Counted from the stretch's first letter, positions 52,706-61,817 are shown. The stretch is 64,000 nucleotides of DNA from Actinacidiphila epipremni (GCF_012034175.1 NZ_JAATEJ010000007.1:234745-298744); one strand, 5' to 3'. A program made the numbers and translations. Notes: generated by a model not told the origin, from the letters alone.

Positions 52706-54472
52706 TCAGGCCAGCTGGGCGGCCTGCAGCCCGGCGTAGGCGCCGCCGCTGCGCAGCAGCTCGGCGTGCGAGCCGACCTCGGCGATCCGGCCCTCGTCCA
52801 TCACCACGATGCGGTCGGCGTTCCTGATGGTCGACAGGCGGTGCGCGACCACGAAGACCGTACGGCCGCGCACCAGCCGGGTCAGCGCCTGCTGCACCAG
52901 CGCCTCCGAGCGGGAGTCCAGCGCCGAGGTCGCCTCGTCCAGGACCAGCACCCGCGGGTCGCGGATCAGCGCCCGGGCGATCGCCAGCCGCTGCTTCTGA
53001 CCGCCCGACAGGCGGGCGCCGCGCTCACCGACGACGGTGTCCAGGCCGTCCGGCAGCCGGTCGATGAACTCCAGCGCGTTGGCGTCCCGCAGCGCCGCCC
53101 GCACCCGCTCGTCCGGCACGCCGGCCATGCCGTAGGTGACGTTCTCCCGGATGCTGCCCTCGAACAGGATCGACTCCTGCGGCACCACCGACAGCCAGTT
53201 GCGGTAGTCGCGCAGGTCCAGTGTCTCCATGTCGGCACCGTCCAGCAGGATGCTGCCCTGCGAGGGCCGCAGGAAGCCGATCACCAGGTTCAGCACCGTC
53301 GACTTGCCCGCGCCCGAGCCGCCCACCAGGGCGATCGTCTCACCGGGCCGCACATCCAGGTCAAAGCCGGTCACCGACGGGCGGTCCGCCTCGGGGTAGG
53401 TGTGCCCGACCCCGCGGAACTCGAAGCGGCCCACGACGCCCTCGACCGGCGCCTTGCCGTCGTTCTGCTCCAGGTCCGGCGCCTGCAGCACCTCGCCGAT
53501 CGAGCGCACCGACTCCAGGCCCTTGCCGATCTGCGGGGTCAGCGTCAGCAGCGTGGTCACCGACGCGGTGAGGCTGGAGAAGTACGCGCTGAGCATCACC
53601 ACGGTGCCGGGGGTGACGCTCAGCCAGCCGTAGTACGCCACCAGCGCCGAGCCGGCCAGGCACGCCACGCCGATCGCGTTGAGCAGGATCCAGGCGATCG
53701 AGCCGAACCAGCCGTTGAGCCGGTCCAGCCGCAGCCCCGCGTGCAGCACCTCGCCCAGGGTGCGGTCCACCCGGTGCAGCGCGGTCGTCTCCAGGCCGTG
53801 CGCGCGGGTGATGGGGATCAGCGCCGTCATCTCGTTGACCCGCGACGACAGCTGCTCCACCTGCTGCCGGAAGGACTCGTTGCGGTGCCGCAGCCGCCGC
53901 CGCAGCTTGACCACCAGCGTCGCGGAGGCCGGCACCACCACCAGGTAGACCGGCAGGAAGGCCGGCGCCTGGATGCCGATGACGACCAGGCCGCCGCTGA
54001 GCGTGGCGAGCGCGGCCAGGCCGTTGTCCGCGGTCTGCTGCGCCGCGGTCTCTATCGTCTCGACGTCCCGGATCACCTTGGCCTGCAGCACCCCGGCGCT
54101 CACCCGGGAGTGGTAGCCGATGGACAGCTGCTGCATGCGGTGGCACAGCGCGCTGCGCAGCCGGGTGCCGGTGCGGCGGATGGAGCCCTGCATGCAGCGC
54201 ACGTACGTCAGGTGCAGCGGCAGGTTGAGCACCAGGATCACCAGCAGGATCGCGGAGTTCCACCACAGGATGTGGATCGGGCGGTGCTGGACGACGACGT
54301 CCACGACGTTCGCGGTGATCAGCGGGAGCAGCCACACCGGGGTGTGCTTGCCGAAGAAGGCGGCGACGGCGAGGGCGACCCGCCGCCGGTCGGGATGGAA
54401 GAGGTAGAGGAGGGTTCGTACGGGGTGCTCGCCACGGTAGCGGTGGCTGAGCGTGCCTTGCGGCAACGCCAT
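52706..54472 (-). CDS. ABC exporter, fused membrane and ATPase domains
   Basis: A 588-residue half-transporter. Six membrane segments (about residues 20-310) make an ABC type 1 exporter fold, with the coupling region NEMTALIPITRAHGLETTAL, then an ATPase domain (about 345-575) with Walker A GGSGAGKST, signature LSGGQKQRLAIARA, Walker B VLVLDEATSALD and the H-loop VAHRLSTIRNAD. It acts as a homodimer or with an unknown partner; substrates of such proteins include peptides, lipids and drugs. GGAG lies before the ATG. A promoter at 54572-54577 and a leader of about 90 bases with a hairpin precede it, suggesting control of its own translation or transcription. Confidence 0.92.
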   Translation of the reverse strand: MALPQGTLSHRYRGEHPVRTLLYLFHPDRRRVALAVAAFFGKHTPVWLLPLITANVVDVVVQHRPIHILWWNSAILLVILVLNLPLHLTYVRCMQGSIRRTGTRLRSALCHRMQQLSIGYHSRVSAGVLQAKVIRDVETIETAAQQTADNGLAALATLSGGLVVIGIQAPAFLPVYLVVVPASATLVVKLRRRLRHRNESFRQQVEQLSSRVNEMTALIPITRAHGLETTALHRVDRTLGEVLHAGLRLDRLNGWFGSIAWILLNAIGVACLAGSALVAYYGWLSVTPGTVVMLSAYFSSLTASVTTLLTLTPQIGKGLESVRSIGEVLQAPDLEQNDGKAPVEGVVGRFEFRGVGHTYPEADRPSVTGFDLDVRPGETIALVGGSGAGKSTVLNLVIGFLRPSQGSILLDGADMETLDLRDYRNWLSVVPQESILFEGSIRENVTYGMAGVPDERVRAALRDANALEFIDRLPDGLDTVVGERGARLSGGQKQRLAIARALIRDPRVLVLDEATSALDSRSEALVQQALTRLVRGRTVFVVAHRLSTIRNADRIVVMDEGRIAEVGSHAELLRSGGAYAGLQAAQLA

Positions 54473-54520
54473 TGCAGGCTCCTCGAATCACGTCTTCGCG
54501 GTGGTCGCGCGGCAGCGCGC

Positions 54521-54550
54521 CGAGCAGCACCTCGGCGCTGAGGTGCTGCT
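54521..54550 (-). promoter_or_regulatory. Leader hairpin of the ABC exporter mRNA
   Basis: GAGCAGCACCTC and GAGGTGCTGCTC are perfect 12-base arms with a 6-base loop in the predicted 5' leader, 49 bases before the start codon. It could act as an attenuator or as an operator for a dimeric regulator. Confidence 0.55.
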
Positions 54551-54571
54551 CGTGGCGTGTGCGCGTGCATC

Positions 54572-54577
54572 CACCCT
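54572..54577 (-). promoter_or_regulatory. -10 box of the ABC exporter gene
   Basis: TAGGGT on the minus strand, within the 15-base sequence CCACCCTAGGACGTG (plus strand) that also surrounds the -10 box of the MFS exporter at 50906. Transcription would begin near 54565. Confidence 0.5.
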
Positions 54578-54657
54578 AGGACGTGTTCATGCCGCCGCGC
54601 CCGGGCGTTTTCCCGCTCGTCGTACGGCCCGGGGCGCGGTCGGGCCGGGGGTCCGGC

Positions 54658-55740
54658 TCAGAGCACCACGACCGAGCGCAGCACGTCGCCGGCCTGCATC
54701 CGGTCGAAGGCCGCCTCGATCTCGTCCAGCGCGATGGTCTCGCTCACGAACGCGCCCAGGTCCAGCCGCCCTTGCAGATGCAGGTCGATCAGCATCGGGA
54801 AGTCCCGCGAGGGCAGGCAGTCGCCGTACCACGACGACTTCAGGGCGCCGCCGCGGCCGAAGACGTCCAGCAGCGGCAGGTCGATGCGCATGTCCGGGGT
54901 GGGCACCCCGACCAGCACGACGGTCCCGGCGAGATCCCGGGCGTAGAAGGCCTGTTCGTACGTCTCCGGGCGGCCCACCGCCTCGATCACCACATCGGCC
55001 CCGAAGCCGCCGGTCAGCGCGCGGATCGCCTCGACCGGGTCCTGGGCGCGGGCGTTGACGGTGTGGGTGGCGCCGAGCGCGGAGGCGGTGGCGAGCTTGC
55101 GGTCGTCGACGTCCACCGCGATGATCCGGGCCGCGCCGGCCAGCCGGGAGCCGGCCACCGCCGCGTTGCCGACGCCGCCGCAGCCGATCACCGCGACCGA
55201 GTCGCCGCGGCCGACCGCCCCGGTGTTCACCGCCGCGCCGATCCCCGCCATCACCCCGCAGCCGAGCAGCCCGGCCACGGACGGCGCGACCGACGGGTCG
55301 ACCTTGGTGCACTGCCCGGCCGCGACCAGCGTCTTCTCGGCGAACGCGCCGATGCCGAGCGCGGGGGAGAGCTCCCTGCCGCCGAGCGTCATCTTCTGCC
55401 GGGCGTTGTGGGTGTCGAAGCAGTACCAGGGGCGACCGCGCAGGCAGGCCCGGCAGCGCCCGCACACCGCACGCCAGTTGAGGATCACGAAGTCGCCGGG
55501 CGCCACCTCGGTCACGCCCGGGCCGACCTCCTCGACCAGGCCCGCCGCCTCGTGCCCGAGCAGATACGGGAAGTCCTCGCCGATGCCGCCCTGCTTGTAG
55601 TGCAGGTCGGTGTGGCAGACCCCGCACGCCTGGACCCGCACCACCGCCTCGCCCGGGCCGGGGTCGGGCACCGTGATCGTCTCGACCCGCACCCGCTCGC
55701 CCTTGCCGGGTGCGACCACCCCGCGGACTTCCTGCGCCAT
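54658..55740 (-). CDS. mscR: S-(hydroxymethyl)mycothiol dehydrogenase (class III-type alcohol dehydrogenase)
   Basis: A 360-residue zinc alcohol dehydrogenase, cytosolic. [14 protein letters not shown] holds the catalytic-zinc cysteine, [12 protein letters not shown] the histidine-glutamate pair, [15 protein letters not shown] the four structural-zinc cysteines, and [14 protein letters not shown] the NAD loop. Strong resemblance to actinomycete MscR proteins, which oxidise the adduct of formaldehyde and mycothiol and can also reduce S-nitrosomycothiol. It shows that the host uses mycothiol as a thiol buffer. In many actinomycetes a hydrolase gene follows this one; here an ABC exporter does. 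The ribosome site GGAGGG precedes the ATG. Confidence 0.9.
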   Translation of the reverse strand: MAQEVRGVVAPGKGERVRVETITVPDPGPGEAVVRVQACGVCHTDLHYKQGGIGEDFPYLLGHEAAGLVEEVGPGVTEVAPGDFVILNWRAVCGRCRACLRGRPWYCFDTHNARQKMTLGGRELSPALGIGAFAEKTLVAAGQCTKVDPSVAPSVAGLLGCGVMAGIGAAVNTGAVGRGDSVAVIGCGGVGNAAVAGSRLAGAARIIAVDVDDRKLATASALGATHTVNARAQDPVEAIRALTGGFGADVVIEAVGRPETYEQAFYARDLAGTVVLVGVPTPDMRIDLPLLDVFGRGGALKSSWYGDCLPSRDFPMLIDLHLQGRLDLGAFVSETIALDEIEAAFDRMQAGDVLRSVVVL

Positions 55741-55848
55741 CTGGAGCCCTCCTTCGCCCTCGTCCCGCCGCCGTCGCCGTGGCCGGGCCGTGGCGGCGGC
55801 GTCCCGCCGGCGTCGTCCGGGCGCCGGCGTGCCGCTGCCGACGATAGG

Positions 55849-56535
55849 TCAGCGGCGGGCCGATCGCGCCCTTCGGTGCAGGAGCGTGCCGCCGAGCAGC
55901 AGGACGAGGCTGCCCGCGGCGGCGGCGCCCGCACCGTCGGCGCCGGTGTGCGCCAGGGTGGGCTCGGCGGAGGCGGTGGGCCCGGCGGGAGCGGCTTCGG
56001 CGGGCGGCGCCGGATTCGGGGTGTGGGCGGGCGGGGCGGGGTTCTCGGCGTTCACCGAGGTGTTGCCGGTCGACGGGTTGCCGACGCCCACCACGTCCAC
56101 CCCGTTGCCCGTGACGTTCACCGGGAGGTCCAGCGGCAGCTGCAGCCCGTTGCCGGACAGCACGCCGGCCGAGCCGCGCGCACCGCCCAGGGCGAGCGCG
56201 CCGCCGCCCTGCGACGCGCCCGAGGCGGCGGACGCGCCCGGCGTATCCGACGTGCCCGCGGCGCCCGGCGAGGTGGCGCCGGCCGCGCCTTCCGCCGGGC
56301 CGTCGGCGCACGCGTTGCCCGACACCGCGTTGAGCAGGCCGGCCACGCTGACGGTGTTGCCGCACACGTTCACGGGTACGTGGACGGGAACCTGGAGCCC
56401 GTTGCCCGACAGCACTCCCGGCGACCCGGCGGCCTCCCCGCCGGCGGACGCGTCGGCCTGCGCGTATCCGGCCGACGCCAGCACGCCGCCGGCGACCATC
56501 GCGGAGACAAGACCCCTGCGGGCGAGCCTGTTCAT
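55849..56535 (-). CDS. Long chaplin with two chaplin domains and sortase anchor
   Basis: A 228-residue cell-wall protein. Signal peptide to about residue 28 (GYAQA-DA), a first chaplin domain (about 37-76) with both cysteines (VNVCGNTVSVAG, SGNACADG), a Gly-Ala-Ser linker, a second chaplin domain (about 124-165), a Pro-Ala linker, the sortase E signal LAHTG, a hydrophobic segment and the basic tail HRRARSARR. The second domain keeps GVLSGNGLQLPLDLPVNV but has Thr and Ser where the two cysteines should be, so it cannot form the usual disulfide. Long chaplins of streptomycetes are fixed to the wall and help assemble the water-repellent fibre layer of aerial hyphae. The gene is a strong marker of a sporulating streptomycete. 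Confidence 0.93.
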   Translation of the reverse strand: MNRLARRGLVSAMVAGGVLASAGYAQADASAGGEAAGSPGVLSGNGLQVPVHVPVNVCGNTVSVAGLLNAVSGNACADGPAEGAAGATSPGAAGTSDTPGASAASGASQGGGALALGGARGSAGVLSGNGLQLPLDLPVNVTGNGVDVVGVGNPSTGNTSVNAENPAPPAHTPNPAPPAEAAPAGPTASAEPTLAHTGADGAGAAAAGSLVLLLGGTLLHRRARSARR

Positions 56536-56654
56536 ACGATTCCTGCCTTCCGGACATCATCATCGGGATCATCGGGCCGTATGCCCGCACAGTGACAACG
56601 CCGCGGAGGGCCATTCGGGTCATGACGCCGGGACATTTCATCCCTACGTGTTGC

Positions 56655-56670
56655 TGCACCTTTGCAGGTG
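56655..56670. other. Small hairpin upstream of the chaplin gene
   Basis: GCACCT and AGGTGC form a 6-bp stem with a 4-base loop about 120 bases before the chaplin start. It could end the DUF5133 transcript or belong to the chaplin control region. No known sigma-BldN box was recognised. Confidence 0.3.
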
Positions 56671-56736
56671 CGACCTCCCGATATTCACATCGGAAAATAC
56701 GGGAAGAGGGGGAGCGGGAACCGGGCCGACACGCCG

Positions 56737-56943
56737 TCAGGCCGCCGCCTCCTCCACCTCGCCGATCCGCGCCCGGGCCGCCGAGAGCGCCGCGGATATC
56801 TCCCGCGTCCCGGTCGACACGCACAACGTGTAGGCGGTGTCCCGCAGTTGCTCCTCGGCCCGCGGGTTCGCGCCCGCCTCGGCGGACAGCTCCTCGTAGC
56901 GGTCCACCAGGTTCCGCAGCACGGTCGGGTGCGCCATCAGCAT
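56737..56943 (-). CDS. DUF5133 family small protein
   Basis: A 68-residue cytosolic, helical protein that begins MLMAHPTVLRNLVDRYEELS and has YTLCVSTGTREISAAL in the middle, the pattern of DUF5133, a short family widespread in Streptomyces with unknown function. GAGGAG lies seven bases before the ATG. It is probably monocistronic. The chaplin gene follows on the same strand 201 bases away. The single cysteine is in the conserved core and may matter for function. Confidence 0.8.
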   Translation of the reverse strand: MLMAHPTVLRNLVDRYEELSAEAGANPRAEEQLRDTAYTLCVSTGTREISAALSAARARIGEVEEAAA

Positions 56944-57139
56944 CGTCGTACTCCTCGAAGATCGGTGAAGTCGACCCCCATATGCCCGCTCTCGGCAGGT
57001 GCATGCGCGATACACGGGGAATGTCGTGCAGATCTCATTGCCGGCCCCGTCGCCGGGCAGCGGTCCGTGCCCGCGGGCCGGGCGGGGGAACCCCGGGTGG
57101 GGTCCGCCGGCCGGCCCGGAGGGAAAGCCGATGAATCGA

Positions 57140-57313
57140 CTAATCGATACTGCGCAGAATGTGCGTCTCGGAGAGGTCGTCCTCGTACCCCGCCAGGCGG
57201 ATCGGGGCACACCGGGCCCAGGTGTTCAGCGGGCCCTCCTCGTCGAGCAGCACCACCTTGCCGGACGTGCGTTCTGCGGCCGGCTCCTTGGGCGTGAGCT
57301 GATCTTGTGACAC
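57140..57313 (-). CDS. Small hypothetical protein
   Basis: A 57-residue acidic protein starting at GTG (AAGGAG five bases upstream): SQDQLTPKEPAAERTSGKVV, then LLDEEGPLNTWARC and a C terminus DDLSETHILRSID. There is no signal or membrane segment. I do not recognise it with certainty. The single Cys and the Trp lie in a middle beta-like stretch. It is divergent from the MFS gene at 57646 and could be a developmental or precursor-type small protein; no modifying enzyme is nearby. Confidence 0.6.
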   Translation of the reverse strand: MSQDQLTPKEPAAERTSGKVVLLDEEGPLNTWARCAPIRLAGYEDDLSETHILRSID

Positions 57314-57645
57314 CGCGGACTCCTTGCGTCGCGTCGACCCGGACACCCCGCGCGGCCATGGCCCTGCGTCGGGAGCGCCCGGCTGGATTCCAACTTCGGG
57401 CGGTACGGACGCGGTGGCGCCTGTTGCGATAGCCGGAAGCGCGGCCGAAGGTGGCGACTCGTTCCGGGACGGGCTGCGGGGCCGGTACATCCCCTGCGGG
57501 CCTGTTCGTCTCGCACAGAGTATTCCCGGTCGCACGCCCGCCACCAGCCGGTTTTGCCCCGGGTTCAACTCGCGTGCGATCCCGGTTCAACCCGGTTTCG
57601 ACGACCCGGCGGCTTCAGTACGGGCCCGCACTGCTACCTTTTGCC
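57314..57645. other. Divergent region with two GGTTCAAC repeats
   Basis: A 332-base stretch without a gene between the small hypothetical protein and the EntS-like MFS gene. GGTTCAAC occurs at 57562-57569 and 57584-57591, 22 bases (two helical turns) apart and in the same direction, and CCGGTTTT and CCGGTTTC occur near them. These could be binding sites for a regulator of the MFS gene. TACCTT at 57635-57640 is a possible -10 box. Confidence 0.4.
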
Positions 57646-58977
57646 GTGCTCAACAGCAAGAAAGTCGGTAAGGACCTGGCTGGGCCATCCGGGTCAGCGA
57701 TACCCGCCGCACCCGTCCCGCCCGCCGCCCCGCGCCGCCGCCGGCTGCTCGCCGATATCACCCCGTTGCGCGAGAACGCCGACTTCCGGCGGCTGTGGTT
57801 CGGCAACACCATCTCGTACATAGGCCAGCAGATGACGGCGATGGCCGTCTCCCTCCAGGTCTACGCGATCACCGGCTCCAGCTTCTACGTCGGCCTGGTG
57901 GGCCTGTGCTCGCTCGTCCCGCTGATCGTCTTCGGGCTGTACGGCGGGGCCGTCGCGGACGCCGTCGACCGCCGCCGCCTCGGACTGGTCAGCGCGACCG
58001 GCTCCTTCGTGCTGTCCGCCGCGCTCGCCGCCACCGCGCTCGCCCACCTGCGGATCGTCGGCGTGCTCTACGCGATCGTCGCCCTGCAGGCGGTCTGCTT
58101 CGCCATGAACTCCCCGGCCCGCGCCTCCATGACCCCGCGGCTGCTGCCGCCCGCGCAACTGCCGGCCGCCAACGCGCTGGCCTCGCTCGCCGGCGGCGTC
58201 GGCCAGATGACCGGCCCGATGCTCGGCGGCGTCTTCGTGGGCCTGTGGGGCTACCAGGCCGCGTACCTGATCGACGCCGCCGCCTTCACCGCCTCCCTCT
58301 ACGCGATGTGGCGGCTGCCGGCGATGCTGCCGGGCGAGGGCGACGCCGACCCCGCGGTGCGCCGCCGCCCCTCCGTCATGGAGGGCCTGCGCTACCTCGC
58401 CGCCCGGCCCAACCTGCGCACCACCTTCGTCACCGACCTGTGCGCCATGGTCCTGGCCCAGCCGCGCGTGCTGTTCCCGGCCGTCGCGGGCCTGTGGTAC
58501 GGCGGCGGCACCAGCACCGTCGGCCTGCTCGCCGCCGCGCCCGCCGTGGGCGCGCTGCTGGGCAGCGTCTTCTCCGGCTGGCTCGGCAGGGTGCGCCGCC
58601 AGGGCTTCGCGGTGCTGCTCGCCGTCGGCTCCTGGGGCGCCGCCATCGCCGTCTTCGGCCTGACCCGCAACCTGCTGCTGGGCCTGGTCTTCCTGGCGCT
58701 GGCCGGCTGCGCGGACACCGTGAGCATGGTCTTCCGCAATACGATGCTCCAGTCCGCCGCCCCCGACGACATGCGCGGCCGGCTCCAGGGCGTCTTCCTC
58801 GTCGTGGTCGTCGGCGGCCCCCGCCTCGGCGACTTCCTCGCCGGCAGCGCGGCCGACCTCTTCACCCCGACCGCCGCGGTCCTCGGCGGCGGCCTGGCGT
58901 GCATCGCCGCGATCACCCTGATCGGGCTTTTCCAGCGCGGCTTCATCTCCTACGACGCGGGCCGCCCGGTGGCCTGA
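57646..58977 (+). CDS. MFS transporter, EntS/enterobactin-exporter-like
   Basis: A 443-residue membrane protein with about 12 membrane segments. The N terminus has DITPLRENADFRRLWFGNTI, typical of MFS_3 (EntS-like) proteins, and motif A as GGAVADAVDRRR. The end VGGPRLGDFLAGSAADLFTP is also typical. The GTG start (MLNSKK) has no ribosome site, but a TACCTT -10 box five bases upstream suggests a leaderless mRNA. Members export siderophores or other small molecules, yet the streptomycete copies usually stand alone as here. The substrate is not evident. Confidence 0.87.
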   Translation: MLNSKKVGKDLAGPSGSAIPAAPVPPAAPRRRRLLADITPLRENADFRRLWFGNTISYIGQQMTAMAVSLQVYAITGSSFYVGLVGLCSLVPLIVFGLYGGAVADAVDRRRLGLVSATGSFVLSAALAATALAHLRIVGVLYAIVALQAVCFAMNSPARASMTPRLLPPAQLPAANALASLAGGVGQMTGPMLGGVFVGLWGYQAAYLIDAAAFTASLYAMWRLPAMLPGEGDADPAVRRRPSVMEGLRYLAARPNLRTTFVTDLCAMVLAQPRVLFPAVAGLWYGGGTSTVGLLAAAPAVGALLGSVFSGWLGRVRRQGFAVLLAVGSWGAAIAVFGLTRNLLLGLVFLALAGCADTVSMVFRNTMLQSAAPDDMRGRLQGVFLVVVVGGPRLGDFLAGSAADLFTPTAAVLGGGLACIAAITLIGLFQRGFISYDAGRPVA

Positions 58978-59019
58978 GGCCGCCCCGCCCGTGCCCGCGC
59001 CGCCCGTACCCGCGCCGGC

Positions 59020-59499
59020 TCAGCGGCCGGGCGGCGCGGCCTCGCCGACGTACACCCAGCGGCCGTCCTCGCGGACGAAGCGGCTGTCCTCGTGCTGCTC
59101 GCCGGCCGCCGCGCCGGCGCGGTAGCGGGCCCGGAACTCGACCGTGCCCTCGGTGTGGAAGGCGCTGCCGCCGGTGGTCCGGACGATCTCCAGGCCGGTC
59201 CAGCGCACGTCCGGGTCGAAGTCCAGCCGCGGCGGGCGGGTCGAGGAGTGCCAGCTGCGCAGCAGATATCCGGCGTCGCGGACCGCGAAGGCGCTGTAGC
59301 GCGACCGCATCAGCCGCTCGGCGGTCGCGGCCAGGGCGGTCCCCGCGTGCAGGGCGCCGCAGCAGTCGGCGTACGGGGCGGGCAGCCCGCACGGGCACTG
59401 CCGGGGCGGCGCGCCGGCGCTCGGGGCGGGGGCGGCGGCCTGGGCGCGGCGGGCGGGCTTCTTGCCGGTGGCGGGGCGGCGGGCGGGGCGCGAGGACAT
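59020..59499 (-). CDS. YchJ family protein with SEC-C zinc motif
   Basis: A 159-residue protein of the UPF0225/YchJ family. After a basic Ala-Arg-Pro start comes the zinc-binding motif CPCGLPAPYADCCGALH, then AERLMRSRYSAFAV and a compact alpha/beta domain like NTF2 (TVEFRARYRAG, REDGRWVYVGEAAP). No catalytic role is known; the SEC-C motif may bind nucleic acids or proteins. The ATG at 59499 was chosen because the preceding sequence is unlike protein. It converges on the MFS gene and diverges from the small gene at 59662. Confidence 0.85.
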   Translation of the reverse strand: MSSRPARRPATGKKPARRAQAAAPAPSAGAPPRQCPCGLPAPYADCCGALHAGTALAATAERLMRSRYSAFAVRDAGYLLRSWHSSTRPPRLDFDPDVRWTGLEIVRTTGGSAFHTEGTVEFRARYRAGAAAGEQHEDSRFVREDGRWVYVGEAAPPGR

Positions 59500-59661
59500 G
59501 CCACCAGTGTCGCGGACGCGCCCGCCCCGGCGTGCCGCCGTCCGGCCCACCGGGTGTTTCGTCCGCGCCGGGGCGGAAACGCGCAGTGCGGGGCGACCGC
59601 GCCCCGCGCGACGGCCCATGCGCCGGCCGCTCCTGAAGCCCATGCGACGGAAGGACACCCC

Positions 59662-60042
59662 GTGAGTACGGCACCCGAACAGTCCGCGGAGCCGACGGCC
59701 CAGGTGACCGTCACCCTCGACCGCTGCGGCAAGGAGGACGCCAAGGCCGTCCTCGACGCGCTGCACACCAGCTTCCCGTGCGACAGCGCCTCCGAGAGCG
59801 CGCCGGGCGAGACCGCCGGCGACGGCCCGGTCGTGCGGACCGCGACCTTCGACGTCTCCCGCACCCTCGCCCTCCCCGGCCCCGGCCGGCTCTCCGCGCC
59901 GGTGACGCTGACCGCGCAGGGCGGCTACCACGCCGTGGACCGGCTCCGGGAGGGCCTGGCCGAGTCCTTCGCGGTCACCGTCACCGGCACCGCGTCCGGC
60001 GACCAGGAGCAGGAGGTCGCCTTCCGCCTGGACAACCGCTGA
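59662..60042 (+). CDS. Conserved streptomycete hypothetical protein
   Basis: A 126-residue acidic soluble protein. It contains VTVTLDRCGKEDAKAVLDAL, RTATFDVSRTLALPG, TAQGGYHAVDRLREGLAESF and ends TASGDQEQEVAFRLDNR. I recall similar short proteins beside the ATP-dependent DNA ligase gene in other streptomycetes, and the ligase gene is indeed next to it here (convergent), but no function is known. The single Cys is near the N terminus. GGAAGGA lies before the GTG start. A role in DNA repair is only a guess from position. Confidence 0.72.
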   Translation: MSTAPEQSAEPTAQVTVTLDRCGKEDAKAVLDALHTSFPCDSASESAPGETAGDGPVVRTATFDVSRTLALPGPGRLSAPVTLTAQGGYHAVDRLREGLAESFAVTVTGTASGDQEQEVAFRLDNR

Positions 60043-60196
60043 GCCCGCCCGCCGGGGGCGAGCACGCCGTACGCGGCCCGCGGAGGCCCGGCGTGCTCGG
60101 GCCCGGCCCGGGCGAGAGCTGCGCCGTCCTGGGCTACGTCTGCGCCCGCGCCCGGTCGCGCTTGCGCCGCGCCGGGTCGCGCCCGCGTCGTGTCGC

Positions 60197-61738
60197 TCAG
60201 GTGGTGTGGGCGGCGCGTACGGCGGCGACGGTGTCCGCCTCGGCCGCGGGTTTGTCCTCGCGGTAGCGGAGGACGCGCGCGAAGCGCAGGGTCAGGCCCG
60301 CCGGGTAGCGGGGTGAGGTCTGCACGCCGTCGTAGGCGATCTCCACGACCAGCTCGGGCCGGACCGTCACCACATGCCCGTCGTCGTGCTCGGCGAGCGC
60401 CAGCAGCCGCTCGGTCTGCCAGGCCAGCAGCTCGTCGGTCAGGCCCTTGAACGTCTTGCCGAGCATGACGAAGGAGCCGTCCTCGCCGCGCGCCCCCAGA
60501 TGCAGGTTGGACAGCCGGCCGGTGCGCCGGCCGTGGCCCCACTCGGCGGCGAGCACCACCAGGTCGAGGGTGTGCACGGGCTTGACCTTGATCCACGACG
60601 CGCCGCGCCGCCCCGCCGCGTACGGCCCGTCGTCCGCCTTGACGACGACGCCCTCGTGGCCGCGCTCCAGCGTCGCCGCCATGAACTCCTCCGCCTCGCG
60701 CACCGCCGCCGGGTCCGCCGGGTCCGCGACGACCGCCCGCCTGACCCGGGCGGCGGGCGGGACCAGCGCCTCCAGCGCCTCGTGGCGTACGGCGTAGGGC
60801 AGGTCCAGCAGGTCCCGATCGCCGGCCGACAGCACGTCGAAGAAGACCGCCGAGACCGGCATCGCCCGCGCCGCCGCGGCGACGTCGACCCGTGAGCCGA
60901 CCCGGCCGGCCGTCTCCTGGAAGGGCCGCGGCCGGCCGGCGGAGTCAAAGGCCAGCACCTCGCCGTCCAGCACAAAGCGCTCGCCCTCCAGCGTGCGCAC
61001 CGTCGCGGCGATCTCCGGCAGCCGGCCGGTCACGTCGTCGAGGGTGCGGGTGAACAGCCGCACCTCCTCGCCGTCGCGGTGCGCCTGGATGCGGATGCCG
61101 TCCAGCTTCTCCTCCACCGCGCAGGGCCCGGCGAGCTTGCCGACCGCCTCCCGCACCGACTTCGCGGAGGCCGCGAGCATCGGCAGCAGCGGGCGGCCCA
61201 CGGTGAGCCGGAAGTCCGTGAGCGCCGCGGGTCCGCGGGCCAGCAGCGCCTGCGCCACCGGTTCGAGCGCGCCGGCCAGCATGACCGCCCGCCGCACCTC
61301 GGCCGGCGGCGCGCCCGTCGCCTCCGCCAATCCCTCCGCGGCGGCGGCGTCCAGGGCGCCCTGCCGGACCTCGCCGGTGATCAGGCCGATCAGGTACTCC
61401 TGCTCCACGGCGGTGGCCGCGGCCATCAGGTCCTGGATCAGCGCCCGCCGGCCGGCCTGCGCGCCCTGGCCCGACACGGCCGCGACCGCGGACAGGGCGG
61501 CGTCCACGCCCGCGACGGTCAGCGAGGGCGCCGGGGCGGGCGCGGCGCGGTCGCGCAGCGCGGCCCAGCCGACGCCCAGCCGGCCCTGCGGGAGCCGCCC
61601 GGCGAGGTAGGCGATGGCGACGGGCACGTCCTGCGGCTCGGCGTCCCGGAAGAAGCCGGCGAGCAGTTCCCTCTTGCGGGAGCGGGACGCCGTGCCCGCG
61701 ACATCCCGGGAGACCCGGGCGACCTCGGCGAAGAGCAT
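60197..61738 (-). CDS. ATP-dependent DNA ligase (LigB type)
   Basis: A 513-residue cytosolic enzyme with an N-terminal DNA-binding domain (about 1-175), the adenylation domain with nucleotidyl lysine K211 in CAVEEKLDGIRIQ, motif III VFFDVLSAGDRDLL, motif IV GHEGVVVKADDG and motif V ASWIKVKP, then an OB domain. It seals nicks with ATP, as an extra ligase beside the NAD-dependent LigA, in repair. It is divergent from alkB; the shared 91-base region has a candidate LexA box. AGGATGG lies before the ATG. Confidence 0.93.
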   Translation of the reverse strand: MLFAEVARVSRDVAGTASRSRKRELLAGFFRDAEPQDVPVAIAYLAGRLPQGRLGVGWAALRDRAAPAPAPSLTVAGVDAALSAVAAVSGQGAQAGRRALIQDLMAAATAVEQEYLIGLITGEVRQGALDAAAAEGLAEATGAPPAEVRRAVMLAGALEPVAQALLARGPAALTDFRLTVGRPLLPMLAASAKSVREAVGKLAGPCAVEEKLDGIRIQAHRDGEEVRLFTRTLDDVTGRLPEIAATVRTLEGERFVLDGEVLAFDSAGRPRPFQETAGRVGSRVDVAAAARAMPVSAVFFDVLSAGDRDLLDLPYAVRHEALEALVPPAARVRRAVVADPADPAAVREAEEFMAATLERGHEGVVVKADDGPYAAGRRGASWIKVKPVHTLDLVVLAAEWGHGRRTGRLSNLHLGARGEDGSFVMLGKTFKGLTDELLAWQTERLLALAEHDDGHVVTVRPELVVEIAYDGVQTSPRYPAGLTLRFARVLRYREDKPAAEADTVAAVRAAHTT

Positions 61739-61781
61739 GTGTCCATCCTGCGACGGCCGGTGCGGGAGTGCGAGGGTTCAC

Positions 61782-61797
61782 TCGAACGGGGAATCGA
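61782..61797. promoter_or_regulatory. Candidate LexA (SOS) box between ligase and alkB genes
   Basis: TCGAAC-GGGG-AATCGA matches the actinobacterial LexA palindrome TCGAAC-N4-GTTCGA at ten of twelve conserved positions. It lies in the 91-base divergent region, next to the -35 area of alkB. Confidence 0.45.
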
Positions 61798-61817
61798 AAA
61801 GGCGTGCGATCCGGCGT

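Noticed and set aside
54319..54570. Leader peptide upstream of the ABC exporter
   Set aside because: A frame starts almost at the transcription start and runs into the exporter gene in another frame, with Arg-rich noise; no attenuation-type peptide is apparent.
57140..57313. Lasso or lanthipeptide precursor
   Set aside because: The small protein has one cysteine and an acidic C terminus, and no cyclase, protease or lanthipeptide synthetase gene is near.
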